Shown: positions 20,714-30,348 of the stretch, one piece after another
How positions within the stretch are numbered: the stretch's first letter is position 1
Layout of the letters: each line of letters starts with the position of its first letter
NCBI RefSeq assembly: GCF_000971985.1
Contig: NZ_KQ040798.1
Coordinates: forward strand, 549,826 to 613,825
Length of the DNA: 64,000 nt
Source of the DNA: Paenibacillus dauci
Lineage (GTDB): Bacteria; Bacillota; Bacilli; Paenibacillales; Paenibacillaceae
Reading direction: 5' to 3'
Program-made: the position numbers and the translations under genes
The notes under the pieces: generated by a model
Told to the model about the DNA's origin: nothing
The model's input: the letters and a program-made list of their open reading frames with translations, nothing else
Database searches by the model: none

Positions 20714-20818
20714 GGTTTGTAAATCAGGATAATCCCTGATTTTCGTAGTTATATCGAACTGTATATTCAATCACTACATGTAATAAATATGTCATTTCCA
20801 AGGTTGTAGCAGTAATTA

Positions 20819-21757
20819 TTAGTTTGGTTGAGGTGTCCATGAGGCAATCGATTCATAAACGTTAATACGCTCTTGATAACGATTAAGCGGGCAAATTAGC
20901 AGTAGTTCATCCGCCCTATATCGAAGACTTAATTCCTGAAATTGCTGCCAGATTGATTGCTGACCACCCACAATAGGGGCAGGAATCTCTTCGCCGATTG
21001 ATGCAATACCTGCAGGCGAAGTTTTCCAACGTTCATACAATCGTTCTGCTTCCTGGTCGGTCTGTCCAGCGATCACCTTTACAGCGAGTATGACCCGCGG
21101 CTCCGTATGCAAGGCAGAAGGCTGGAAGTTCGCCCGATAATGTTCGACTGCAGCTTCTCCATCACTACCGCTCATAAAATAACCAAATACATATCCGGTA
21201 CCATTCTGGGCAGCCAGAACTGCACTTTTGCGATTCGTACCGAGCATCCAGCATTCCAGCGGATAAGCCGGTTGCGGTCGAGCCTGCACAAGGGTATCTT
21301 CTACCTTATATTCGTCCTGTAGAAGACTACGCAGATCTCGGACCAGCTCCGGCATCTGGGCAACATGGGACAAATAGTTGCCGCTCAGTGCAATCGCTGC
21401 ATGTGCCGATCCGCCCGGAGCACGTCCGATACCCAGATCGATACGCCCCGGGTATAAGGCTCCCAGCATTCGAAACGTCTCGGCTACTTTCATCGGACGA
21501 TAATGCGGCAGTAATACCGCTCCGGCACCGAGGCGTATTGATGAAGTTCGTGCTCCAATATGGGAAAGCAGGATTTCAGGCGCAGTACATGCCAGCTGTG
21601 CCATATCATGATGTTCGGATAGCCAAAATCGATGATAACCTGCATTTTCTGCCATGATCGCCAGCTGCACGGAACGCTCCAGTGCAGCCTCTACCGAAGC
21701 ACCTTCCAGTACAGGCGACATATCCAATATGCCAAGAGGTATTTTCTCGTAAGTCAT
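20819..21757 (-). CDS. LLM-class flavin-dependent oxidoreductase
   Basis: 312 residues. Luciferase-like TIM barrel beginning with PLGILDMSPV, then RFWLSEHHDM (about residue 43) with the active-site histidines, RLGAGAVLLPHYRPMKVAETFRML (about 76-99) and LGIGRAPGG (about 109), the flavin-site motif of the YvbT/YwcH subgroup. The substrate is unknown; members of this subgroup are usually annotated only as alkanal-monooxygenase-like. ATG 21757 is behind GAGGAGGAGG. Single gene. Confidence 0.87.
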   Translation of the reverse strand: MTYEKIPLGILDMSPVLEGASVEAALERSVQLAIMAENAGYHRFWLSEHHDMAQLACTAPEILLSHIGARTSSIRLGAGAVLLPHYRPMKVAETFRMLGALYPGRIDLGIGRAPGGSAHAAIALSGNYLSHVAQMPELVRDLRSLLQDEYKVEDTLVQARPQPAYPLECWMLGTNRKSAVLAAQNGTGYVFGYFMSGSDGEAAVEHYRANFQPSALHTEPRVILAVKVIAGQTDQEAERLYERWKTSPAGIASIGEEIPAPIVGGQQSIWQQFQELSLRYRADELLLICPLNRYQERINVYESIASWTPQPN

Positions 21758-21966
21758 GGATGCCTCCTCCTCTGTTCATTTTGCAGTCTACGCTTGTCTG
21801 ATTTACGCGAATAAAATGTTCATTTGCGTGCATACATTATAATAGTAGAAAGTCGTTTGGAAATGGTTTTGTCAGACCTGTTTGGCAGTCAATAGAACAG
21901 CTTGAATGACTGTCGCCTAGCCGTTTAATAAACATAAAATATGATCATTATATATTATCAACCCGT

Positions 21967-23385
21967 TTAGTCCACATCATAGATCGAGCCGACTTTGAGA
22001 CCATATAATTCATTATAGATCTTCTCGGCAAATGCATCGGTCATGCCGGCGATATAATCAATAATCATACGCTCCCAAGTCCATACCGGCTCCGGACTCG
22101 CCTGATCATGTTCAAAACGCTGCAGCCAATCGGGAGGAATAATGGCCATAGAGGTATCCTGATCGACAAACGCTTTCCACAGACGGCGAATAATCCATTC
22201 GCTGCGCTTTTGCAGACGTTGCACCCGCAGATCACGGATCATGGTTACCCAGGCGAAACTTTTGAGTACACTTACGGTACGCAGCATATCTTCATCTTCA
22301 CGGTTATCCGAGACAAAGGTGATTTTTTTCCAATTCTGGTCTTCAATAACGCCAAGCTGACTGACAAAATGATTTACCCAATACGCTTTGACTTCGCGGC
22401 GGGTGCGGGAGTAATCCAGTCCACAAGTAGGCAGCTTCTCTCCCCATACACGCAGATAGGCATTCAGCACTTCATCGACTTTGGCTTCAATCCGCTCATT
22501 GTCCCACCCTTTCCAGAATCGGTCTTCCAGGGTAGTAATCTTCTCCATGATCAGGCGGCGGATATGAGGATCATGCATGAAATGCTCATGCACCTCAATT
22601 TTGCCTGCCTTGATGCCATCCTCCAGATCATGTGCCGAATAGGCAATATCATCACAAAGATCCATCAATTGTGCTTCCAGCGTCGTCTTGCCATCGGGAA
22701 TGCCCCATTTTTCACGAATCTGACGAATATATTGCCATTCATGCTGATACAATCCCTTTTTGTTGACCAGACCCGAGTAAGGATATTTGTTGATGCCCAG
22801 CAGGACAGCATCACACAGGTTTAGTCCATTCAGATTCTCCCGCTTCTCCAGAAACATAATGAGCCGAAAATTATGCGCATTACCTTCGAAATGCTCATAT
22901 TTCTCGCGGATCTGCAGATGTATTTGTGCACGCTCTTGCTCGGACACATCTCTGCCCTTCAGCGTTTCGGCCGTCTTCTGCTCGATCCAGTCTTCCAAAA
23001 TATGAGCGAGTACTTCCTCTCCTTTGTGTCCAAAAGGGGGATGTCCAAAATCATGCGCAATCGAAGCACATTCGACCACTTCGGGATGTATGATCAGTCC
23101 CGGATTCTCTCCGCGCTGCTCATCAATTTCAGGATAATGGCTGAGCAGACTTTTGGCTGCCTGTCTGGCAATCTGGGCGACTTCCAGGGAATGCGTCAGA
23201 CGGGTACGATAATAGTCACCAGTTCCTGCACCGAATACCTGGGATTTTCCCTGCAAACGGCGAAAGGTCGGCGAATGAATAAGCCGGGAATAATCCCGTT
23301 CATAGGCTTCACGCGAAGCTTCATGCTTGTCTTCCTCATATTGACGATGCTCCCGCATCGATTTTAATTCCACAAATTTATCCAT
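21967..23385 (-). CDS. dgt: dNTP triphosphohydrolase (Dgt-like, HD domain)
   Basis: 472 residues. Hydrolyses dNTPs to nucleoside plus triphosphate. The HD metal site is visible as RTRLTHSLEVAQIAR (about 61-75), SIAHDFGHPPFGHKGE (about 112-127) and DLCDDIAYSAHDLEDG (about 238-253). The N-terminal YSRLIHSPTFRRLQGKSQVF is diagnostic of the Dgt family. ATG 23385 follows AGGAGAA. No neighbour links it to a pathway. Anti-phage dGTPases of this fold exist, but there is no defence-island context here. Confidence 0.92.
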   Translation of the reverse strand: MDKFVELKSMREHRQYEEDKHEASREAYERDYSRLIHSPTFRRLQGKSQVFGAGTGDYYRTRLTHSLEVAQIARQAAKSLLSHYPEIDEQRGENPGLIIHPEVVECASIAHDFGHPPFGHKGEEVLAHILEDWIEQKTAETLKGRDVSEQERAQIHLQIREKYEHFEGNAHNFRLIMFLEKRENLNGLNLCDAVLLGINKYPYSGLVNKKGLYQHEWQYIRQIREKWGIPDGKTTLEAQLMDLCDDIAYSAHDLEDGIKAGKIEVHEHFMHDPHIRRLIMEKITTLEDRFWKGWDNERIEAKVDEVLNAYLRVWGEKLPTCGLDYSRTRREVKAYWVNHFVSQLGVIEDQNWKKITFVSDNREDEDMLRTVSVLKSFAWVTMIRDLRVQRLQKRSEWIIRRLWKAFVDQDTSMAIIPPDWLQRFEHDQASPEPVWTWERMIIDYIAGMTDAFAEKIYNELYGLKVGSIYDVD

Positions 23386-23674
23386 ATCATGTTCTCCTAT
23401 ATTTTCTGCATCCTCTAACGTGCCGGATTGGAGTGATTATACACATTTTTTAGCCTGTAGGGAAGGATATCCTGTGAACCGATGAATGAGTTATATGCTC
23501 TTACGCTTTTATTTAACCGTTTCAGGATATATTTCCCCAGACAGTATACCAGGAATTAGATCATGTTTTTATTTGCCTCTTTATCATTAGACTTACTTCG
23601 GTTTGATATCTATACGCTGTCTGTCTTCTCAAAGCTATCCTCTATGCTGCTGTGCGCGTCCCCTATATTATAGA

Positions 23675-23705
23675 AGAAAAAAATCCGGATCATCAGATCC
23701 GGATT
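23675..23705 (-). terminator. Rho-independent terminator of the permease operon
   Basis: Perfect arms AATCCGGATC / GATCCGGATT with a 4-nt loop and an A-run 23677-23683 giving the minus-strand T-tail, 30 nt past the DppC-like stop. The rest of 23386-23734 shows no gene. Confidence 0.92.
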
Positions 23706-23734
23706 CATTTTATGCGTTTGGATGGAAACAATTA

Positions 23735-24631
23735 TTAGCGGTTTTTGAGCTTCGGATCAAAGGTATCCCGCAGACCGTCTCCCATCAGATTAAATCCAAG
23801 CGATGTGAGCAGGATACATAGTCCCGGGAAAATTACTGTCCATGGCGCGGTTTGGATAAATTGACGGGAATCCGACAACATTTTTCCCCACTCCGGATCA
23901 GGTGGCTGAGCACCCAATCCAAGGAATCCAAGACCGGCTGCCTCGATAATGGCGGTTGCCACGCCGAGTGTACCCTGCACGATAATCGGTGTGAGACTAT
24001 TCGGCAGAATATGGCGCAGCAGAATCCGTGAATCCCGGACGCCAATCGCCCGAGCTGCTGTAATAAATTCTTCCTGTCGTAATGACAGTACGCGGGCACG
24101 TACCAATCGGCCGTAGGTAGGAATATTAACAATCGCGATCGCATACAGTGCATTTTGCAAAGAAGGTCCCAGAATGGCAACGATCGCAATCGCCAGCAGA
24201 ATTCCCGGAAAAGCGAGCAGAATATCGAAGAAACGGGAAATGATCATATCTACCCATTTGCCATAAAATCCGGCTACCAGACCGAGCAGTGTACCGATAA
24301 TAATCGAACCGACCACAGAAAGTAACCCTACCCAGAGAGAAATCCGGGCTCCATAGATCGTTCTTGTGAAAATATCCCGTCCCAGATCATCCGTGCCAAA
24401 CCAGTGCTCTGCCGATGGAGACTGCAATCGCTCCGACAATACCTGAGCCGTATAATCATAAGGCGTAATTAGCGGAGCCAGCAGCGCCAACAGGACGAAG
24501 AACAGAACGATGACCAATCCGACTACTGCTGTTTTGTTGCGCATGAACAGGCGAATCCCATCCCGCCATGGTCCTGACTTGATTTCCTTGAGCTGTGCTC
24601 CCGACCCCGTATCCAGTGATGCTTGTGTCAT
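23735..24631 (-). CDS. Peptide/nickel-type ABC transporter permease, DppC-like
   Basis: 298 residues. Six hydrophobic segments, an N-terminal extension typical of DppC/OppC, SAEHWFGTDDLGRDIFTRTIYG (about 71-92) and the EAA loop ITAARAIGVRDSRILLRHILPN (about 188-209), which docks the ATPase. It starts 12 bp after the DppB-like gene. No ATPase gene follows; a terminator ends the operon. It must borrow ATPases encoded elsewhere. Confidence 0.92.
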   Translation of the reverse strand: MTQASLDTGSGAQLKEIKSGPWRDGIRLFMRNKTAVVGLVIVLFFVLLALLAPLITPYDYTAQVLSERLQSPSAEHWFGTDDLGRDIFTRTIYGARISLWVGLLSVVGSIIIGTLLGLVAGFYGKWVDMIISRFFDILLAFPGILLAIAIVAILGPSLQNALYAIAIVNIPTYGRLVRARVLSLRQEEFITAARAIGVRDSRILLRHILPNSLTPIIVQGTLGVATAIIEAAGLGFLGLGAQPPDPEWGKMLSDSRQFIQTAPWTVIFPGLCILLTSLGFNLMGDGLRDTFDPKLKNR

Positions 24632-24642
24632 ATTCTCACCTC

Positions 24643-25647
24643 TTACTTGTACTGGATGCGCGGATCAAATAAAGCATAGAGCAGATCCACCAGCAGATTA
24701 ATAATTACGAACATGACCGCAATAATCAGGATGCCCGATTGGATCACCGGATAATCACGGTTGCTGATTGCTTCATAAATGTATCTTCCCACACCCGGCC
24801 AAGCGAAGATCGTCTCGGTCAGTACGGCACCGCCAAGCAGCGCACCCGTCTGAATACCGATAACTGTCAGCACAGGAATAAAGGCGTTTTTCAGACCATG
24901 CTTGTAAATAACCAGGAATTTGGAAATACCTTTGGCTTTGGCTGTACGGATATAATCGGACTGCATGACTTCCAGCATGCTGGAGCGAGTCATCCGTGCA
25001 ATAACTGCCATAGGGATCGTCCCCAATGCAATCGATGGCAGAATCAGATGCTTCATCACGGTCCACAGCTGTGACCACTGACCGGAGATTATCGCATCCA
25101 ATACATAGAATCCGGTAATGCCTTCCATAGGATTGCGCGAGTTCATCCGTCCGATCGATGGCAGCCAATGCAGTTCATTGGCGAATATCCACTGCTCCAT
25201 TAACCCGAGCCAGAAGATCGGCATGGATACGCCAACCAGTGCAATCAGCATACAAATGTAGTCGAACCAGGAATTATGTTTCCATGCGCTCACGATTCCT
25301 GCATTTACACCAATAATAATCGCAAACAGCATACTCGCTACAGTCAGTTCTACTGTAGCAGCCAGATAAGGGCCAATTTCTTCTGTGATTGGCTCGCGGG
25401 TACGGATAGAATTTCCCAGATCACCGGTCAGCAGATCACCCAGATAGGCAAAATACTGTTCCAGCCAGGGGCGATCCAGACCGAGCTGTTCACGCAGTGC
25501 CTGCTTGGATTGCTCGGTTGCCTTATCTCCCAGTATCGTATCTGCCGGATCACCAGGAATAGCATGTATAATGGAAAAAACAATGAGTGTCATGCCCAGC
25601 AGTACCGGTATCAGTACGAGCAGACGTTTTGCAATATAGGAACCCAC
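24643..25647 (-). CDS. Peptide/nickel-type ABC transporter permease, DppB-like
   Basis: 334 residues from the chosen GTG. It begins GSYIAKRLLVLIPVLLGMTLIVF, the canonical first membrane segment of DppB, and has the EAA loop IRTAKAKGISKFLVIYKHGLKNA (about 215-237). The frame is open to 25701 and offers ATG 25665, but only GTG 25647 has a good ribosome site (GGGTGAT at 6 nt). The partner is the DppC-like gene 11 nt downstream; the binding protein is upstream past a terminator. Confidence 0.9.
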   Translation of the reverse strand: MGSYIAKRLLVLIPVLLGMTLIVFSIIHAIPGDPADTILGDKATEQSKQALREQLGLDRPWLEQYFAYLGDLLTGDLGNSIRTREPITEEIGPYLAATVELTVASMLFAIIIGVNAGIVSAWKHNSWFDYICMLIALVGVSMPIFWLGLMEQWIFANELHWLPSIGRMNSRNPMEGITGFYVLDAIISGQWSQLWTVMKHLILPSIALGTIPMAVIARMTRSSMLEVMQSDYIRTAKAKGISKFLVIYKHGLKNAFIPVLTVIGIQTGALLGGAVLTETIFAWPGVGRYIYEAISNRDYPVIQSGILIIAVMFVIINLLVDLLYALFDPRIQYK

Positions 25648-25741
25648 GCATTCATCACCCGCCATACGTTCATTTGGATAGTGAAATGACACGACTGCCA
25701 CTAGGCCAACATGTCACTCCAGCTCTCTTGATGCGATAAAA

Positions 25742-25788
25742 CAAAAGAGCGGAAGCACGGAATTCAATCTGCTCTTCCGCTCTTTTTA
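25742..25788 (-). terminator. Terminator/attenuator between the binding protein and permease genes
   Basis: Arms AAAAGAGCGGAAG / CTTCCGCTCTTTT, perfect over 13 bp, with an 18-nt loop and T-run. Partial readthrough would keep the binding protein in excess over the permeases, a common design in such importers. Confidence 0.88.
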
Positions 25789-25793
25789 GTTGT

Positions 25794-27434
25794 TTACTGC
25801 TCGATGTAGATATCTGCGTAAGGCTCCGAACCTGTTGGCGAAGGTGTATAGCCTTTCAGCTTGGACGTTGCAGCAAGTAGTGGTGTAGAGTGTACAAGCG
25901 GTACCCATGGTGCGTCTTTTTTGACAATAACCTGAGCCTGCTCATACAGCTTGGCACGTGCATCCTGATCGGTTTCCTGCTGTGCCTGCACCAGTACTTT
26001 GTGCAGCGGTTCGCTCACATACTGGCTGTAGTTATTACCTCCGATAGAGTCTTTGTCGAGCAGCGGGTAGAAGAAGTTATCCGGGTCGCCATTATCGCCG
26101 GTCCAGCCGATGATGAACAGATCGTCTTTTTCCCCTTTGCTCAGATCATCCAGATAGGTCGCCCACTCTGGTGACTGGATCGATACTTTTACACCGATTT
26201 GGGCAAAACTTGCCTGAATGACTTCAGCTACTTTGCGTCCATCCGGCATATACGGACGGGATACTGGCATAGCATAGAATGTCAGTTCCTGATCAATACC
26301 GTTTGGATAACCGGCATCTGCCAGCAGCTGCTTGGCTTTGGCCAGGTCAAACGGATAATCTTCGACACTCTTGTTATAGCCCCACAGCGTTGGTGGGATC
26401 GGGTTCACTGCAGCCTCTGCCTGACCGGCAAAGAAAGCGTCAATAATACCTTTTTTATCTACTGCATAGTTGAGTGCTACGCGCACTTTGGGATTATCAA
26501 ATGGTTTTTTGGCTGTATTGAAGCCCAGATAGGCTACATTGAAAGGCGGGCGGTTGAATTTCTGTAGATCCGGATTGCTTTCCAGTGTTGCCAGATCATC
26601 CGGGCTCAGATCTTCCATCAGGTCAATCTCGCCGTTTTGCAGCGCATTGAAACGGGCAGTATTATCCGGGATAGCACGAACAATTACCTGATCTACTTTG
26701 GGCAGACCCTGCTGCCAGTAATTTGGATTTTTATCGAGTGTAATCGAGTCACTGCGTTTCCATTCCTTGAATACGAATGGGCCGGTACCTACAGGATTCG
26801 ATTTGAAGTTTTCTTTTTCTTTTTCAATAGCGGTAGGACTGGCAATAGAAAATGGAGGCATAGCCAGATTTTGCAGGAAAGGAGCTTGAGGGTTGTTCAA
26901 TTGGAACTCAACAGTAGACTCATCTACCGCTTTTACACTTTTGATTACACGTGCTTCTTCGGGACCGAACATGGAATCATAATAGTCAAAGGAGTCTCCT
27001 TCGAACTTGAATTCGCTTTTCGGATCATTCCAGCGGTTAAAGTTAAACACGACAGCATCTGCATTAAAATCCGTGCCATCATGGAACTTTACACCTTTAC
27101 GCAGCTTGAAAGTATACGTTAGACCATCATCAGAAATGGTCCAGCTCTCTGCGAGGGCAGGTTCCACTTCGGTAGTACCTGATTTGTATGCAAGCAGGGG
27201 ATCAAATACCTGCTGGGCAATCTTGAGTGACTCTCCATCAGTTACAATCGATGGATCAAGTGCAGCCGAATCGCCACCACGTCCTACAATCAGTGTTCCA
27301 CCGCCAGCGGCTTCGCCGCCTGAATCGGAAGCAGCCGGTGCAGCTGAATCGTTATTGCCACTGCAGCCTGACAGGATCAGTACAAACGATAAAACCAGCG
27401 TAACCATAATTGTCCAACTTTTTCTCACAAGCAT
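25794..27434 (-). CDS. Extracellular solute-binding lipoprotein, family 5 (peptide/nickel)
   Basis: 546 residues. Lipoprotein signal peptide with lipobox LILSGC at about residues 19-24, then a Ser/Ala/Gly-rich linker. The SBP_bac_5 domain follows, including LKIAQQVFDPLLAYKSGTTEVEPALAESWTIS-type opening (about 75-106) and YTFKLRKGVKFHDGTDF. ATG 27434 is preceded by AAGGGAG; codons upstream lack one. It captures oligopeptides or similar ligands outside the membrane and feeds the DppB/DppC-like permeases. Ligand class is inference from family only. Confidence 0.92.
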   Translation of the reverse strand: MLVRKSWTIMVTLVLSFVLILSGCSGNNDSAAPAASDSGGEAAGGGTLIVGRGGDSAALDPSIVTDGESLKIAQQVFDPLLAYKSGTTEVEPALAESWTISDDGLTYTFKLRKGVKFHDGTDFNADAVVFNFNRWNDPKSEFKFEGDSFDYYDSMFGPEEARVIKSVKAVDESTVEFQLNNPQAPFLQNLAMPPFSIASPTAIEKEKENFKSNPVGTGPFVFKEWKRSDSITLDKNPNYWQQGLPKVDQVIVRAIPDNTARFNALQNGEIDLMEDLSPDDLATLESNPDLQKFNRPPFNVAYLGFNTAKKPFDNPKVRVALNYAVDKKGIIDAFFAGQAEAAVNPIPPTLWGYNKSVEDYPFDLAKAKQLLADAGYPNGIDQELTFYAMPVSRPYMPDGRKVAEVIQASFAQIGVKVSIQSPEWATYLDDLSKGEKDDLFIIGWTGDNGDPDNFFYPLLDKDSIGGNNYSQYVSEPLHKVLVQAQQETDQDARAKLYEQAQVIVKKDAPWVPLVHSTPLLAATSKLKGYTPSPTGSEPYADIYIEQ

Positions 27435-27894
27435 TGGCTCCCTTCTGAATGGCAAAATCATGATCAACCCAATCTGTATCCACTATCTCTGTCTCTATAT
27501 GTATACTATTACAGATAGAAGAAATTGGAATTGACCACAGGATGAATTTAATTTACATTATGATGTCGTGTTTGGCAATGAATTTTTACATATTTTATGA
27601 TTTTCATTTTAATAACTAACATCAAACGACAGTTTTCGATACACTTTCGCCTTTTTATGGCATTACTGCCTTTATATTTATTTTAGTATCCGCTTACATT
27701 TAGTCAAGCGAAGTATTACTTTTGTTCTCCTGTTATATTTGGACAATATAGTAATATATTTTATGTATTTAATTTCATAATTATGCTAATTTACTAGTTA
27801 TTTAACAAACAAACTCACTAAAGGTAGTAACACTTTTAATAAAAAACTGCTAGAATGAAGTGATATCAAGCAAAAGGGGAGGCTTACAATACTT
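27435..27894. promoter_or_regulatory. Divergent A/T-rich promoter region
   Basis: 460 bp between the binding-protein gene (minus) and the 5'-nucleotidase gene (plus). Very A/T-rich with no gene. Promoters for both directions must lie here; I could not single out a convincing pair of hexamers. Confidence 0.4.
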
Positions 27895-29790
27895 ATGGTA
27901 ACAAAAAAAATGATTTTCAGCTTGGCTGTGTCAGCAATGTTCACTTTGAACATGTCCAGTCTGGTACATGCTGCTGCTCCAACTGCTCTCACAGTAGAAG
28001 GCATCAAGCAGCAGATTGAACAGGATGCGGGAACAGGTACGCATATCACTCTCTTACATACGAACGATGTTCATGCTCATGCCCTGGAAGAGTCTCCATA
28101 TATGGGACTTGCCAAAATTGCCGGACTTGCCGATCTGTATCGGGAAGCCAATCCGAATACACTGCTCGTAGATGACGGAGATGCTGTACACGGTACTTCA
28201 TTTGCTACTCTTGTTCGCGGCGAGAGTATTATCAAAGTCATGAACGAAATGAACTTTGCAGCATTGACGCCAGGTAACCATGAGTTCGACTATGGTTATG
28301 AACGACTGGTGGAATTGTCCAAAATGGCTAATTTCCCGTTTATCTCTGCCAATCTCACTCAAAAGGATACCGGCGCTGCTCCTTTTGAGCCTTATATCAT
28401 CCGTGAAGTAAATGGTGTAAAAATCGGATTCTTCGGTCTGACTACACCAGAGACGGCTTACAAAACCAATCCTAATAACGTAACCAATGTCAGCTTTACA
28501 GATCCTACCGAAGCTGCTCGCAAAATGGTAGCCGAGCTGCAGGGCAAAGTTGATGTTATCGTAGCTATGGGTCATATCGGTATGGATCAATCTACTGAAC
28601 AGACCAGTATTGATATTGTCAACGCTGTGCCAGGTATCGATGTATTTATCGATGGTCACAGTCATACCCTGCTGGAAAAAGGGCAGCTGGAAAATGGTAC
28701 CCTGATCGCCAGTACGGGTGAATACGGCGAGCATCTGGGTGTCGTCGACCTGTGGGTCGACAAAGGGGATGTAACCAAAAAAGAAGCCTACACTGTAGAT
28801 GAGAAAGCAGCTGCTGGCGTAACTCCGGATCCGGAAGTTGCCAGTCTGATCACTTCGATCAAGTCTTCCCAGGAGCCAATCCTGAATGAAGAAGTAGCCA
28901 AATCCTCTGTACTGCTGGATGGTTCCCGTGAAAAAGTACGCGCAGGCGAAACTAATCTTGGTGATCTGATCACTGACGCGATGCGTTCCGTATCGGGTGC
29001 AGATGCAGCTATTACTAATGGCGGTGGTATCCGTGCTTCGATCGACGCCGGATCAGTGACCAAAGGCGATGTCGTTACTGTTCTTCCATTTGGTAACCTG
29101 GTCATTTCCATCGATGTGACAGGTGCAGATATTCTGGCAGCTCTGGAAAATGGCGCTACCGACTATCCAACTGCCAAAGGTGCCTTTGCCCATGTATCCG
29201 GAATCACGTACAAAATTGATCCTGCCAAACCGGCAGGCAGCCGAGTTCACTCCGTAACGGTAGCGGGTGCACCACTGGATCTGAACAAAACCTACAACGT
29301 CGCTACCAATGATTTCCTTGTAGCCGGCGGCGACGAATACAAAATGTTCCTCGGCAAACAGCAGACCGGAACCTACGGAACACTGGACGAAGCACTGATT
29401 CAGCATATGCAGTCCCTGGGCAGTGTGGATATGCCAGCATCCGAGAAGCGGATTACAGCAGCACCAACACCGGGCAGTGCTACCAAGCCAGCACCTGCTC
29501 CTGCTGACAAACCCGCTGCGACCAAACCGGCAGCTCCAGTCAAGCCTGTGACTCCAGCAAAACCGGCTCCAGCCAAGCCATCAACAGCAACCAAACCAGC
29601 TCCAGCCAAACCGACAGCTCCTGCTGCATCATCGGACGCTGATGTATATGTAGTAAAAAGCGGTGATACTCTGTACTCTATCGCCAAAAAACACGGAACA
29701 ACATGGCAGGAACTGCGGGATACCAATGACTTGACCAATGCCCACTGGATCTATCCAGGTCAAAAACTTGAACTGCCGGATGCTTCGTAA
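27895..29790 (+). CDS. Secreted 5'-nucleotidase / metallophosphatase with C-terminal LysM
   Basis: 631 residues. Signal peptide ending near SLVHAAAP (about residue 27). Metallophosphatase domain with LLHTNDVHAHALEES (about 51-65), DDGDAVHGT (about 92-100), TPGNHEFDYGYERL (about 123-136) and DGHSHTLLEKGQ (about 253-264). The 5'-nucleotidase C-terminal domain (about 340-510) has GDLITDAMR and ITNGGGIRA. A Pro/Ala/Lys/Thr linker of about 65 residues leads to one LysM (VVKSGDTLYSIAKKHGTTW, about 584-602). It probably releases phosphate from nucleotides while bound to peptidoglycan. The ATG follows GGGGAGG at somewhat long spacing. Confidence 0.93.
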   Translation: MVTKKMIFSLAVSAMFTLNMSSLVHAAAPTALTVEGIKQQIEQDAGTGTHITLLHTNDVHAHALEESPYMGLAKIAGLADLYREANPNTLLVDDGDAVHGTSFATLVRGESIIKVMNEMNFAALTPGNHEFDYGYERLVELSKMANFPFISANLTQKDTGAAPFEPYIIREVNGVKIGFFGLTTPETAYKTNPNNVTNVSFTDPTEAARKMVAELQGKVDVIVAMGHIGMDQSTEQTSIDIVNAVPGIDVFIDGHSHTLLEKGQLENGTLIASTGEYGEHLGVVDLWVDKGDVTKKEAYTVDEKAAAGVTPDPEVASLITSIKSSQEPILNEEVAKSSVLLDGSREKVRAGETNLGDLITDAMRSVSGADAAITNGGGIRASIDAGSVTKGDVVTVLPFGNLVISIDVTGADILAALENGATDYPTAKGAFAHVSGITYKIDPAKPAGSRVHSVTVAGAPLDLNKTYNVATNDFLVAGGDEYKMFLGKQQTGTYGTLDEALIQHMQSLGSVDMPASEKRITAAPTPGSATKPAPAPADKPAATKPAAPVKPVTPAKPAPAKPSTATKPAPAKPTAPAASSDADVYVVKSGDTLYSIAKKHGTTWQELRDTNDLTNAHWIYPGQKLELPDAS

Positions 29791-29887
29791 TCGATAGTTC
29801 AGTGTGTAAGATGTGATCCTGGAATATGGGATATTTAATATGTATGATATGCATACGAATGTAAAGTATTCCAATCAGCTGTAAATA

Positions 29888-29924
29888 CAAAAAGGACCCG
29901 GTTATATGCCAGGTCCTTTTTTGG
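29888..29924. terminator. Bidirectional rho-independent terminator
   Basis: AAAAAGGACCCGG / CCAGGTCCTTTTTT with one mismatch and T-runs on both strands. It lies between the nucleotidase gene and the convergent end of the lysis cassette, so it can serve both. Confidence 0.9.
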
Positions 29925-30046
29925 TTTATTAGTATTCATTTCATAGAAGCTTACACTTCTTGCTTCTTAAGTGTACGGTTGAAGACTGTGTAGTCAGTAG
30001 TGATCAGAGTGCAGCATATTTCATATTAATACGTTCGGCATATCCG

Positions 30047-30325
30047 TTAACGACTTTCTTTGGTCGTTCCGTTTTTCGGATTGAATGCCAGCTCGAACAA
30101 TCCGGTCGCCGACAGACCACCCAGTCCACCAGCCCACAACCGAGCAACCAGATCCAATTCGGTAAATGGATAAGCTGCCGCACCAATCAGCAGCCCGATC
30201 ATCATCCCCAACACCGGCACCAGATTTTTAGGAATAGTAATCGCCATTTTGACCATCTGAACAAGTGCCAGGATAATCACAGCCAGTGTAGACGCAAATG
30301 CCAGTACATCATTAAACAGTTCCAT
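30047..30325 (-). CDS. Small holin-like membrane protein
   Basis: 92 residues with two or three hydrophobic segments: about 5-27 (VLAFASTLAVIILALVQMV), 35-55 and a weaker Gly-rich one at 64-82. The tail is charged. Its size, topology and place directly after the GH25 endolysin suggest a second holin or holin modulator. ATG 30325 is behind GAGGAGAG. It is the last gene of the tail/lysis operon. Confidence 0.65.
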   Translation of the reverse strand: MELFNDVLAFASTLAVIILALVQMVKMAITIPKNLVPVLGMMIGLLIGAAAYPFTELDLVARLWAGGLGGLSATGLFELAFNPKNGTTKESR

Positions 30326-30348
30326 ATCTTTCTCTCCTCTCCCCTATT

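Noticed and set aside
21967-23385. Anti-phage dGTPase defence gene
   Set aside because: The HD dNTPase is a single housekeeping-type gene with no defence neighbours; metabolic Dgt is the simpler reading.
29475-29640. Tandem repeat or CRISPR-like array in the nucleotidase gene
   Set aside because: It is the Pro/Ala/Lys/Thr linker coding sequence; the repeats are codon-level and irregular.
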